Shown here: piece by piece, positions 1 through 7,483 of the stretch
Layout: each line of letters begins with the position of its first letter
Position numbering within the stretch: the first letter of the stretch is position 1
Assembly (NCBI GenBank): GCA_903877115.1
Contig: CAIRCS010000158.1
Location: forward strand, 1 to 43,609
Reading direction: 5' to 3'
Length of the DNA stretch: 43,609 bases
Origin: an uncultured Legionella sp.
GTDB lineage: Bacteria > Pseudomonadota > Gammaproteobacteria > Legionellales > Legionellaceae
Translations under genes and position numbers: made by a program
Notes under the pieces: model-generated
What the model was told of the DNA's origin: nothing
The model's database searches: none
The model's input: only the letters and a program-made list of their open reading frames with translations

Positions 1-167
1 GTACGCTGTACAGTCGGCAACAAGCGATCAGATGCCGCTTCTGGTGTCACGACCATTTGTGCGGCCGCCACAGGACGTGCAGGAGGATAATCAGTTTGCC
101 AATCCATCCACAAAAAATAACCCACTAGCGCAAGCGCCCCATATAATATTACACGTCGAACATCCAT
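1..167 (-). CDS. yidC: Membrane protein insertase YidC, 5' end only
   Basis: Partial gene running off the left edge; about 55 N-terminal residues are visible. The protein starts [20 protein letters not shown], the typical YidC N-terminal signal-anchor: a short basic stretch, one hydrophobic segment, then a polar periplasmic part ([13 protein letters not shown]). YidC inserts inner-membrane proteins alone or with SecYEG. The ATG at 167 overlaps the yidD stop codon by one base (TAATG), so translation is probably coupled. The order yidC-yidD-rnpA-rpmH is the conserved bacterial arrangement and supports the call strongly. Confidence 0.95.
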   Translation of the reverse strand, partial: MDVRRVILYGALALVGYFLWMDWQTDYPPARPVAAAQMVVTPEAASDRLLPTVQR

Positions 168-439
168 TAGCGTTTCTCTTCATTAGGTAAAACAGGATCA
201 TAGCCACCCACAGACCATGGATGACACCGGGATAAGCGATGCAGCGATTTCCCCACGCCTTTGACCACGCCATACTGTTCAATAGCAGTCAAGCTATATT
301 CGGAACAGGAGGGGTAAAATCGGCAGGTTTTAGGCAATAGTGGAGCAATCAACATTTGGTAGCACCGAATCAAAATACGAATTAGGCTGCGCAAAGTACG
401 TGAGACAATATACTCGCCTCTTTTTATAATTTGGACCAT
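167..439 (-). CDS. yidD: Membrane protein insertion efficiency factor YidD
   Basis: 90 residues. It carries the family's cysteine-rich core [19 protein letters not shown] at about residues 39-57 and the motif [13 protein letters not shown] near the C-terminus. The N-terminal helix ([17 protein letters not shown]) is amphipathic or membrane-associated, as in known YidD. The protein assists YidC-dependent membrane insertion at the inner face of the cytoplasmic membrane. Its start overlaps the 3' end of rnpA by 16 bp and its stop overlaps the yidC start. This tight packing is usual for the operon. Confidence 0.96.
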   Translation of the reverse strand: MVQIIKRGEYIVSRTLRSLIRILIRCYQMLIAPLLPKTCRFYPSCSEYSLTAIEQYGVVKGVGKSLHRLSRCHPWSVGGYDPVLPNEEKR

Positions 440-753
440 ATTCGCTGTAATCCATCAATCAGACTAGGATTGTCTGCTTTAGACACCCCTGGCTTAGCCA
501 ACACCACGATATCTATCGCGGCAAGGTGATGCGTCACTCGAAACGTTTCACGCAACAAGCGTTTGATACGTGAACGATGGTGGGCTTTAGCAATACTTTT
601 CTTTGATAAAGCCAACCCAAGTCGGGCATGTCCAATTGTATTATTGCAATATAAAAAAATAAAATGAGGACTGGCTATTTTCTTAGCGTCTCGAAAAACC
701 TCATCATAGTCGGATTTTTTAAGCAGTCTCCGCGACTGGGAAAACTCATTCAC
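424..753 (-). CDS. rnpA: Ribonuclease P protein component
   Basis: 109 residues. RnpA binds the RNase P RNA and helps 5' maturation of pre-tRNAs. The RNR signature region is visible as AHHRSRIKRLLRETFR (about residues 57-72), preceded by ARLGLALSKKSIAKA, which is typical of the family. The best start is the GTG at 753, which shares a base with the rpmH TAG stop (TAGTG). The nearby ATG at 749 is out of frame. Length and position between rpmH and yidD are standard. Confidence 0.95.
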   Translation of the reverse strand: MNEFSQSRRLLKKSDYDEVFRDAKKIASPHFIFLYCNNTIGHARLGLALSKKSIAKAHHRSRIKRLLRETFRVTHHLAAIDIVVLAKPGVSKADNPSLIDGLQRIWSKL

Positions 754-887
754 TAGGCAGTTAATCGTTTGCGGCCTTTCGCTCTACGACGCTTGATCAC
801 CAAACGACCGTTTTTAGTCGCCATGCGCGCACGAAATCCATGATCGCGTTTACGCTTTAAATTACTGGGTTGAAAGGTACGTTTCAT
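753..887 (-). CDS. rpmH: 50S ribosomal protein L34
   Basis: 44 residues, beginning [20 protein letters not shown] and ending in a basic tail (KGRKRLTA). It is essentially the consensus L34: small and very rich in Lys and Arg. The gene heads the operon rpmH-rnpA-yidD-yidC and is preceded by a good sigma-70-type promoter (923-951). In many gammaproteobacteria dnaA lies divergently beside rpmH; here a toxin-antitoxin pair occupies that place. Confidence 0.97.
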   Translation of the reverse strand: MKRTFQPSNLKRKRDHGFRARMATKNGRLVIKRRRAKGRKRLTA

Positions 888-922
888 AATATAAACCACT
901 CATAAACTTTTGTTAGTGGGCA

Positions 923-951
923 ATGATAGAAAATTTTGCAACAACTGTCAA
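923..951 (-). promoter_or_regulatory. Promoter of the rpmH-rnpA-yidD-yidC operon
   Basis: Reading the minus strand there is a perfect -35 box TTGACA (951-946), a 17-bp spacer and a -10 box TATCAT (928-923), 36 bp upstream of the rpmH ATG. Spacing and orientation fit sigma-70. Confidence 0.7.
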
Positions 952-988
952 TTACTTTACTCAGCCCTGGCGTTGCGATAGTCTAAAA

Positions 989-1018
989 TTGACAAAACAT
1001 AATTACAATGTATATACT
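989..1018 (+). promoter_or_regulatory. Promoter of the toxin-antitoxin pair
   Basis: TTGACA at 989-994, an 18-bp spacer and TATACT at 1013-1018, followed by a purine-rich ribosome-binding site (AAAAGGAAA) just before the ATG at 1046. It diverges from the rpmH promoter. RHH antitoxins usually autorepress such promoters, but no clear operator repeat was identified. Confidence 0.55.
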
Positions 1019-1045
1019 TTATAATTACCTTTATAAAAGGAAACC

Positions 1046-1339
1046 ATGATGTCAAAACAAGCTGTTTTTACCATGAAGTTGGAACACGACTTGCGCGATG
1101 AATTTATGGCTGAAGCCGAAGCTTCACATAGACCAGCATCGCAAATTGTACGAGATTTTATGCGAGATTTTGTACAGAGCCAGCGCGAATCGCGTGAACA
1201 TGATGCTTGGTTTAGAAAAGAAGTACAATCAAGTATAGATGATCAACAATCGAAAATTTTTACGCATAAGCAAGTTATGGAAGACATGAATGCGCGACTT
1301 GTGGCAAGATTATCTAAAGTGAAAAAACGTGAGGATTGA
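1046..1339 (+). CDS. Ribbon-helix-helix antitoxin-like protein
   Basis: 97 residues. The N-terminus (SKQAVFTMKLEHDLRDEFMAEAEASHRPASQIVRDFMRDF) has the strand-helix-helix pattern of RelB/ParD/CopG-type DNA-binding antitoxins: a short beta strand, then two helices ending in the SQIVRDFMR-type second helix. The C-terminal half is charged and probably wraps the toxin. The gene overlaps the ParE-like toxin by 11 bp, so the two are likely co-translated. In RHH systems the antitoxin neutralises the toxin and represses the shared promoter. An ATG and second Met (MMSK) follow a purine-rich ribosome-binding site. Confidence 0.75.
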   Translation: MMSKQAVFTMKLEHDLRDEFMAEAEASHRPASQIVRDFMRDFVQSQRESREHDAWFRKEVQSSIDDQQSKIFTHKQVMEDMNARLVARLSKVKKRED

Positions 1340-1622
1340 ATGGCGCAATAAAGCATATAAAGATGCTCTTGATATTGTCGATTACATTGATATTGAAAAT
1401 CCAGTAGCAGCATTTGGTGTTTATGAAGAGATACACAAACAAATAAGTTTGCCAAGCGAACATCCTCAAATTGGGCGACCTGGCCGCATTTCTGGAACAC
1501 GTGAACTGACTATTAATAAAACACCTTTTATTGCGGCGTACTTTGTTACTAAAAATTCAATTGTTATCTTACGTATCCTACATGGAGCTCAGCGGTGGCC
1601 TAAAAGATTAGTGTCAGTTTGA
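1329..1622 (+). CDS. parE: ParE/RelE-family toxin
   Basis: 97 residues starting at GTG 1329 within the end of the antitoxin gene. The sequence has the ParE/RelE fold signature: WRNKAYKDALDIVDYI at the N-terminus, a central region PQIGRPGRISGTRELTI, and the C-terminal strand IVILRILHGAQRWP, which is highly typical of ParE-type toxins. ParE members poison DNA gyrase, while RelE members cleave mRNA on the ribosome. The HGAQRWP ending fits the ParE branch, but the target cannot be settled from sequence alone. The gene order antitoxin then toxin is the usual one. Confidence 0.85.
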   Translation: MRIEWRNKAYKDALDIVDYIDIENPVAAFGVYEEIHKQISLPSEHPQIGRPGRISGTRELTINKTPFIAAYFVTKNSIVILRILHGAQRWPKRLVSV

Positions 1623-1667
1623 GTTGGTAGAAAGACCATTAATTTACTTAAAGACTAAGGACAGCAT

Positions 1668-2867
1668 ATGCACGTAGATTATGTCATTATTGGCGCGGGT
1701 ATTGGTGGGCTAAGCATTGCTCGAGAACTCAAAGCGCAATTCCCCGCTGCCAGCATTGCAGTCATTGAAAAAGAAACAACAATTGGTTTGCACGCTAGTG
1801 GTCGTAACAGCGGCGTTTTACATGCTGGAATTTATTACAAACCAGAGTCTTTAAAAGCAATTTGCTGTTTAGAAGGTTCGCGAGCGATGGCAGCTTATTG
1901 TGATGAACATCAATTACCGATTAGTCGCGTAGGCAAAATCATTGTTACCACCAAACCCGATGAAGCACCTGTTCTCGAAACCCTTCAACAACGAGCAATC
2001 CAAAATGGCGCCAGAGTGCGCTTAATTTCCAGAACAGAACTCAAAGAACTGGAACCAGAGGCCTATTCAGCCACTGATTATGCTCTGTTTTCCCCAGAAA
2101 CCTCAGTTGTAGATCCCAAGGCTATATTAGCTCATTTATACCAATCACTTATTGATCAACACGTTATATTCTATTTTAACCAAAAAAACACCACGATCGA
2201 TACCAACAAAAAAAAACTCACACTCACCACCGATCTGGTATCTTACGGTCATCTATTTAACACAGCCGGACTATATGCTGATGACATCGCCAAACGCTGT
2301 GGATTACAAGAACAATACACAATGATTCCTTTCAAAGGAATGTATTACGAGATGGCACCGCAAACAAACATTAAGATTAATCATCTTATTTACCCAGTGC
2401 CCGACATGCATGTACCTTTTTTAGGCGTCCATTTTACCAAAGGAATCGACGGTAAAATTTATTTAGGCCCCACAGCCATTCCAGTATTAGGTCGAGAACA
2501 TTACACAGGATTCACCGGCATCAACCTCAAAGAAGCCATGAGCACATTCACAAGCTTAGCGCCCCTCTATATAAGTAATAAGCAAGGATTCCGCACCTAT
2601 GCCCACCAAGAAATCCCCCGCTTTCTCAAATCCCGTTTTGTAGCCTCTGCACGCGCACTTGTCCCGAGCATTACCAGCCAAGATCTGGTCAGTAGTACAA
2701 AAGTAGGAATTCGCGCACAATTATTTGATCTCGAGAAAAAAGAATTAGCCATGGATTTTATAATTCGTTCTACTAAAAATGAAACGCACGTTTTAAATGC
2801 GGTTTCTCCTGCATTTAGTAGTGCGTTTAGTTTTTGCAGGCGAGTGATCTATAGTAAAGGCCAATAA
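1668..2867 (+). CDS. lhgO: L-2-hydroxyglutarate oxidase LhgO-type FAD enzyme
   Basis: 399 residues, the usual length of LhgO/YgaF. The N-terminus shows the FAD dinucleotide-binding motif GAGIGGLSIARELK (residues 8-21), followed by a DAO-fold flavoprotein pattern including GLHASGRNSGVLHAGIYY, typical of LhgO and L2HGDH. The C-terminus has the expected GIRAQL motif before the final helix. The reaction is oxidation of L-2-hydroxyglutarate to 2-oxoglutarate, with electrons passed to the quinone pool (known for E. coli LhgO). It stands alone between the toxin gene and an SDR gene. A role in the adjacent polysaccharide locus is not indicated. Confidence 0.85.
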   Translation: MHVDYVIIGAGIGGLSIARELKAQFPAASIAVIEKETTIGLHASGRNSGVLHAGIYYKPESLKAICCLEGSRAMAAYCDEHQLPISRVGKIIVTTKPDEAPVLETLQQRAIQNGARVRLISRTELKELEPEAYSATDYALFSPETSVVDPKAILAHLYQSLIDQHVIFYFNQKNTTIDTNKKKLTLTTDLVSYGHLFNTAGLYADDIAKRCGLQEQYTMIPFKGMYYEMAPQTNIKINHLIYPVPDMHVPFLGVHFTKGIDGKIYLGPTAIPVLGREHYTGFTGINLKEAMSTFTSLAPLYISNKQGFRTYAHQEIPRFLKSRFVASARALVPSITSQDLVSSTKVGIRAQLFDLEKKELAMDFIIRSTKNETHVLNAVSPAFSSAFSFCRRVIYSKGQ

Positions 2868-2955
2868 ATCTGAACGATTACCCGTAAGTCGAAACAAACA
2901 TAAATGAATTGGATGAGTTCAGATAGAAAATCAACGTATAAATCAGGATAAACAC

Positions 2956-3813
2956 ATGAATATCTTGCTCACTGGTCCCAATAGTTTTAGCGGTAAAGTC
3001 ATTTTGGAATTATTATTAGCTACAAACTATAGTGTTACTACTATTAGTCGTCAAAAACTATATAAAAATTTTTCTGGTAATATAAACTGCATATTCGGCG
3101 ATTTAGCTACAATTGATCGCTTAGATGGTCAGTTTGATGCGGTGATTCATATCGCAGCAACTTCTCCTGCACAAGGGGTCAGCGTCGCTCATTTAATCCG
3201 AGATAACATTTTAGCTACGCAGAACTTAATTGAGTTAGTGAAAAATTGCGGTATTAAAAAATTTATTTTTTTCTCTACTTGCTCTGCATATGGGAATGTT
3301 TATCAGTCTGTGTTGTGTGAAAAAACTCCTATTAATGATCCTTGTTCATATGGTGCAAGTAAATTAATGTGTGAATCAATGTTACGGGAACAAACGTTGT
3401 TTCAATCGCTCGCAATAAGATTGCCAGCAGTAATTGGCCGTGGGGCTGCTAGACATTGGTTGGCAAATACTATTAATAAAGCAAAAGCAGCCGAGGATCT
3501 TACAATATACAATCCTGGTGCTATTTTTAATAATGCAGTACACATCAATATGCTGGCTCAATTTGTGGAACAATTGTTGCATAGGGTATGGCCTTATGGC
3601 TTTGATTATATGAATGTAGCATCGATCCGTGGATTACCAATTCTTCAAATTATTGAAAAAATCATAACGACATTCAATTCACCCTCCATCGTGAATGTGG
3701 GACCTGCAAAAAAAATGCCTTTTAGTATTTCAAATCAATATGCAGAAGAACAGTATGCGTTTAAGCCACTAGGATTTATGGAAGGATTAGAAATGTATCT
3801 CGATGAGTGTTAA
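2956..3813 (+). CDS. NAD-dependent epimerase/dehydratase (extended SDR)
   Basis: 285 residues. The N-terminal Rossmann motif is unusual: LLTGPNSFSGKVILELL, where the canonical TGxxGxxG has Ser at the middle glycine. The catalytic YxxxK is present as YGASK, preceded by the active-site serines in FFSTCSAYG. These features fit nucleotide-sugar epimerases or reductases. It runs towards the export operon (convergent, 60 bp away), so it is probably an outlying member of the polysaccharide locus. The substrate cannot be assigned. Confidence 0.75.
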   Translation: MNILLTGPNSFSGKVILELLLATNYSVTTISRQKLYKNFSGNINCIFGDLATIDRLDGQFDAVIHIAATSPAQGVSVAHLIRDNILATQNLIELVKNCGIKKFIFFSTCSAYGNVYQSVLCEKTPINDPCSYGASKLMCESMLREQTLFQSLAIRLPAVIGRGAARHWLANTINKAKAAEDLTIYNPGAIFNNAVHINMLAQFVEQLLHRVWPYGFDYMNVASIRGLPILQIIEKIITTFNSPSIVNVGPAKKMPFSISNQYAEEQYAFKPLGFMEGLEMYLDEC

Positions 3814-3844
3814 GTTCAGTGTACCTATCTAATACTAGAGCATG

Positions 3845-3861
3845 TTTACAATTGGTGTAAA
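3845..3861. terminator. Possible weak bidirectional hairpin between convergent genes
   Basis: A 6-bp inverted repeat TTTACA / TGTAAA with a 5-nt loop lies in the 60-bp gap between two convergent genes. The stem is AT-rich and there is no long T-run, so it would be a poor intrinsic terminator. Confidence 0.2.
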
Positions 3862-3873
3862 AACGTTGACTTA

Positions 3874-4620
3874 CTAAGAGACTGAGTAATGTGCAAAAAC
3901 TTCGTCTACACTTCCAAATTTTATTTGCCTCCCATGTTCGAGTAATAATGCTTTGTTGCAAAGGCTACGAATCAAAGCCTCTGAGTGTGAAGCTATGACC
4001 ATCACACTTGTCGTATCATAAAACTTGTCCAATCTATTTTTTGCTTTCTCTGCAAAATTGGCGTCACCAGCTCCGATACCTTCATCCATCAGTAAAATAT
4101 CTGGCTCTAGTGCTGTAGCAATAGCAAAGCTTAAACGAGTTTGCATGCCAGCCGAATATATTCTTACTGGCAAATAAATAAAATCGCCCAATTCGCTAAA
4201 CTCAATGATGTCATTTTTTTTTTCAGTGATTTCTGATTTAGTCATCCCAAGATGCATGCCAATGGTATAAATGTTTTCAACCCCTGTATCATCTAAATCC
4301 AAACCAATTGCCATATTAAATAATGATGTGATTTTTCCTTGATGTCGATATCGACCAATTACAGGTTTATAAATTTGAGCCAGAACACGTAATAACGTTG
4401 TTTTTCCAGCGCCATTATGTCCCACCAACCCCAATCTATCTCCTGCATTTAAACGAAAATTAATGTTTTGTAAGGCACGAATGCTTATTTGTTTTGAGTT
4501 CTTATTTTGCTCAATTTCTCCGCCAGTGAATCGCTGGAGTAAAGTGGTTCGAAAACTACGACTCACATTAAAAACAGGGATATCCAAAGTCAAACTATCC
4601 ACTTCCAAATATGTGGGCAT
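3874..4620 (-). CDS. wzt: Polysaccharide ABC exporter ATP-binding subunit (Wzt type)
   Basis: 248 residues. It has Walker A GHNGAGKTT (from residue 67), the Wzt/KpsT-type signature region IYSAGMQTRLSFAIAT (about 154-169, in place of the classic LSGGQ) and Walker B ILLMDEGIGAGD. This pattern marks the O-antigen/teichoic acid/capsule exporter ATPases. At 248 residues it lacks the C-terminal carbohydrate-binding domain of E. coli O8/O9a Wzt, so recognition of a chain-end modification by that domain is not expected. It is 18 bp downstream of the permease gene. An AAGGA ribosome-binding site precedes the ATG at 4620. Confidence 0.92.
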   Translation of the reverse strand: MPTYLEVDSLTLDIPVFNVSRSFRTTLLQRFTGGEIEQNKNSKQISIRALQNINFRLNAGDRLGLVGHNGAGKTTLLRVLAQIYKPVIGRYRHQGKITSLFNMAIGLDLDDTGVENIYTIGMHLGMTKSEITEKKNDIIEFSELGDFIYLPVRIYSAGMQTRLSFAIATALEPDILLMDEGIGAGDANFAEKAKNRLDKFYDTTSVMVIASHSEALIRSLCNKALLLEHGRQIKFGSVDEVFAHYSVS

Positions 4621-4638
4621 TTTTATACATCCTTATCG

Positions 4639-5535
4639 TTATAACCAAAAAATAAGTTGTTTATTTTTTTTTGACATTATTAGCATTGTAAATACCCACC
4701 CTAAAACAGTCATACTAATTACGAAAACCCAAGTTATCATAGAGGGCGCCAAACCAAGTAGTGGTTGACGTATCACTGAAACATAATGATATAGCGGGTT
4801 ACCATTGATCAATATATAGGATTTAAACCCGGAGCCTAATTGACTCATTGGCCAAAAAATGGGGGTCACAAACATCGATATTTGCAATAAACTACTAATG
4901 ACTTGTTGTGAGTCACGAAACCGCGCACATAACAATCCTAATAAAATAGCTAACCAGCTTGCAGAAATAAAAATCAATATAAATCCAGGAATAATCAACA
5001 AAGTATTTAGAGTAAATGAGATATGAAAAATCAATGCAATACACAGGTAAATAACCACTTGATGTAAAAAAATCAAAAAGTTTCTGGCTACCACCAGCCA
5101 TGCAAAAGTCGTGTAGGGCAAAGCAACTTGCTTTATCAAGCCTTCAACACTGGTAAATGTCGTACAACTTTCAGTAATGATGGTTGCAATGAATGTCCAA
5201 CATATAAAACCTGAGGAAAAATAGGGTAGAAAAGTTGCAATATCTGTTTTCCAGAGCATTGAGAATAAAAGCCCCATACTCACAATAAAAATAGCCAAAC
5301 TCAATGTTGTCCAAAATGGTCCAATTACAGTACGACGATACCGACGTCTTATGTCAGCGAAAGCCATATAGCTCCACATAGACCAATTTAGCAAACCAGC
5401 CCAATAATCTAAACAAGCATCACGTCCATACCGTATGTACTGTAATGGCGCCCTATGCTCTTCAAGTTTAGATTGGTCAGATAGCTCTTCTTCTGCAGCT
5501 GCAGATATACTTGAAGATAAATCACTCATCGTCAT
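4639..5535 (-). CDS. wzm: Polysaccharide ABC exporter permease (Wzm type)
   Basis: 298 residues. An acidic cytoplasmic N-terminal tail precedes the ABC2-permease domain, with about six hydrophobic segments: FWTTLSLAIFIVSMGLLF, FICWTFIATIITES, LIFLHQVVIYLCIALIF and others. The motif DIRRRYRRTVIGPFW ahead of the first membrane segment is typical of Wzm/KpsM/TagG permeases. With Wzt it would move a lipid-linked polysaccharide across the inner membrane. The first ATG is at 5535, but an ATG at 5529 sits about 7 nt after AAGGA and may be the real start. The two genes are last in the minus-strand operon. Confidence 0.92.
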   Translation of the reverse strand: MTMSDLSSSISAAAEEELSDQSKLEEHRAPLQYIRYGRDACLDYWAGLLNWSMWSYMAFADIRRRYRRTVIGPFWTTLSLAIFIVSMGLLFSMLWKTDIATFLPYFSSGFICWTFIATIITESCTTFTSVEGLIKQVALPYTTFAWLVVARNFLIFLHQVVIYLCIALIFHISFTLNTLLIIPGFILIFISASWLAILLGLLCARFRDSQQVISSLLQISMFVTPIFWPMSQLGSGFKSYILINGNPLYHYVSVIRQPLLGLAPSMITWVFVISMTVLGWVFTMLIMSKKNKQLIFWL

Positions 5536-5544
5536 TCCTTGATT

Positions 5545-6723
5545 TTAAAAAGCAGGTGTTGCATATAAAGCATATTGAGGAGATGAGATCCGTTCTACGA
5601 CATTCTTAACAATACTCGGCTGAAGACAAACAAAAACATGACTCGATTTGGGTATTTTATTAACCGCATATACTGGTTTTTTGTGGTACATCGTACCCAC
5701 TCTATCGAGATCTTCATCAACAAAAAAATCAATATAATCAGGTAGCGCTCCGTAAATCCAATTGGCTGCAATGGAGGTACCAAAAATACCGAATGGCCGA
5801 CATGATTTGGCTATTTTTTCAGCATCACTCGTGATTTCAGCCAGCCAATCCAGTTGTTTTTGTACAAAATTATCGTCCACACCGTTACTAATGTTAATAA
5901 CAGCCATTTCATCTTTATGTGTATTTGATACGCGACACACGGCCACAATTTCTTTATTGACGGTTGTATTTGAGATACTTACTAACTCAAACCCACTTCT
6001 TTCTAACAAATGTTGCAGTGTATTTAAAGAAAAATGCGAAGCATGATCCACAATAATGAGATCAAAAGGATTCGTGGTGTAGTCAGGTACTGCAATAATC
6101 AAATGCCCATTATGGTTAATATGAGCTTTTAATTTTTCAAGAAACTCTAATGGAGATTCAATATGTTCTAAAACATGAATCATGGTCATGACATCAAATT
6201 TCTGCTCATCAAACCGCGCAATATCGGTGTAAATTTTTTGAACATTCTCCAATTTTTCCAGCTCATCTTTTTTATGCGCATTGGGTTCAAAACCATAAAG
6301 TTGCGCAGTAGCACATGCCCTGGATAATGATTTTAGTGTATTACCTACACCGCAACCAATATCAATAATATGACAATTCTCTTTCAATTGTATAATAGTT
6401 TGAGCGTAATCTAAAACAGCCACCGATCTGGGGGTAGGAACACCTGTTATGCTATTAAAAACAGGTTGCTCCTTCCCATTAGGTGATTGATGATACAGTT
6501 CATAGTTTGAGTAAATCGTAGCCGCCTCTGCACGCCACGCAGCGTCAGTAACTTTTTGTACAGTATGGCAATCATTACACATACATAATTTACCCATGCC
6601 AGCCCACGGTTTACAATCAGAAGTAGCACGGGTTAACTGTGCAAATGTAGGGAATAATGTCACGTTATTGCTTTTACACAAATGACATAGCAAATAATTA
6701 TTCGTTATCACTTTGGAGAGCAC
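5545..6723 (-). CDS. Zinc-binding sugar C-methyltransferase family protein
   Basis: 392 residues with the three-part layout of sugar C-methyltransferases such as TylCIII and NovU. An N-terminal zinc-binding module shows C13-x2-C16 and C49-x2-C52; a central SAM-binding Rossmann domain shows IIDIGCGVGNTLKSL followed by HVLEHIESP; a C-terminal domain contains FGTSIAANWIYGAL. Characterised relatives C-methylate NDP-4-keto-6-deoxysugars at C3. In this locus it could make a C-methyl-branched sugar of the virenose type, which is inference. The annotated start is GTG 6723; a GTG at 6711 overlapping the upstream TGA stop is an alternative. Confidence 0.82.
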   Translation of the reverse strand: MLSKVITNNYLLCHLCKSNNVTLFPTFAQLTRATSDCKPWAGMGKLCMCNDCHTVQKVTDAAWRAEAATIYSNYELYHQSPNGKEQPVFNSITGVPTPRSVAVLDYAQTIIQLKENCHIIDIGCGVGNTLKSLSRACATAQLYGFEPNAHKKDELEKLENVQKIYTDIARFDEQKFDVMTMIHVLEHIESPLEFLEKLKAHINHNGHLIIAVPDYTTNPFDLIIVDHASHFSLNTLQHLLERSGFELVSISNTTVNKEIVAVCRVSNTHKDEMAVINISNGVDDNFVQKQLDWLAEITSDAEKIAKSCRPFGIFGTSIAANWIYGALPDYIDFFVDEDLDRVGTMYHKKPVYAVNKIPKSSHVFVCLQPSIVKNVVERISSPQYALYATPAF

Positions 6724-7379
6724 CCTATGGCTATTAAATAATGTGACATAGGAGCAAACCCTGTGTGTACAATTTCATCATTCACCCCAAATTGAAATAC
6801 ATGATGAAAATGCTGTTGCAGAGTAGACACCAAGCGTTCGGCCGTATACATATTAACATGACCAATTTGACTCGCTTTTGAAGCATATTGCGTTGCTGTA
6901 TCATTGGGAGTACCAATAATACACATACCATGCGGCTTCAAATGATCAACGACTGCTTTTAGATATAAATGCTCATCAACGGTTTCTATATGCTCAATCA
7001 CATCCAATGAAACTACCGCATCAAATTTCCCTAGATGCGTTTTTAAAATATCTGCATTTTTATAAGTGATATTTGGCTTATGAATAGTTCTGTTGGCACA
7101 TTCAATTGCTTTTTTGTCCATATCAACCGCTAGGACGTCATGCCCGATTTCAGCTAATAATAAACTGCCGATTCCTTCTGAGCAGCCTATTTCCAACACT
7201 TTCAAGCGTTGATTTTGCGGTAACATTTTAGCGGCAAATTTATAGCGTGAAAGAGTAAACAAAAGATGACGAGGACTATTTCTGATCTGATGTCCAAAAT
7301 AAGGACCTAGTTGCATATCTTGTCCTTCAACAAGCGCTCTTATTTCATTCCAATTTTTGTTTTCAATTATATCTTCCAT
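6708..7379 (-). CDS. Class I SAM-dependent methyltransferase
   Basis: About 223 residues. Motif I is clear as VLEIGCSEGIGSLLL, followed by the acidic VLAVDMDKKAIE loop, a motif IV region (KFDAVVSLDVIEHIE) and CIIGTPNDTATQYA. This is the fold of small-molecule or sugar O/C-methyltransferases. The preferred start is ATG 7379 because GAGGGGG lies just upstream; an in-frame ATG at 7394 is less well placed. It overlaps the next methyltransferase gene by about 16 bp, so the two are probably coupled. The target is unknown, most likely a sugar of the exported glycan. Confidence 0.8.
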   Translation of the reverse strand: MEDIIENKNWNEIRALVEGQDMQLGPYFGHQIRNSPRHLLFTLSRYKFAAKMLPQNQRLKVLEIGCSEGIGSLLLAEIGHDVLAVDMDKKAIECANRTIHKPNITYKNADILKTHLGKFDAVVSLDVIEHIETVDEHLYLKAVVDHLKPHGMCIIGTPNDTATQYASKASQIGHVNMYTAERLVSTLQQHFHHVFQFGVNDEIVHTGFAPMSHYLIAIGCSPK

Positions 7380-7483
7380 AAAAAACCCCCTCATTTCATT
7401 AAATAAAGCCGTCTAATTTCATAAATTATCACTATAAACCATTTAACCCTCGCGCTTTTTCTTCAATCAGAACTACTGCCATA

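Noticed and set aside
888..1045. Replication origin beside rpmH
   Set aside because: No DnaA boxes, AT-rich 13-mers or dnaA gene are visible; the gap is explained by two divergent promoters.
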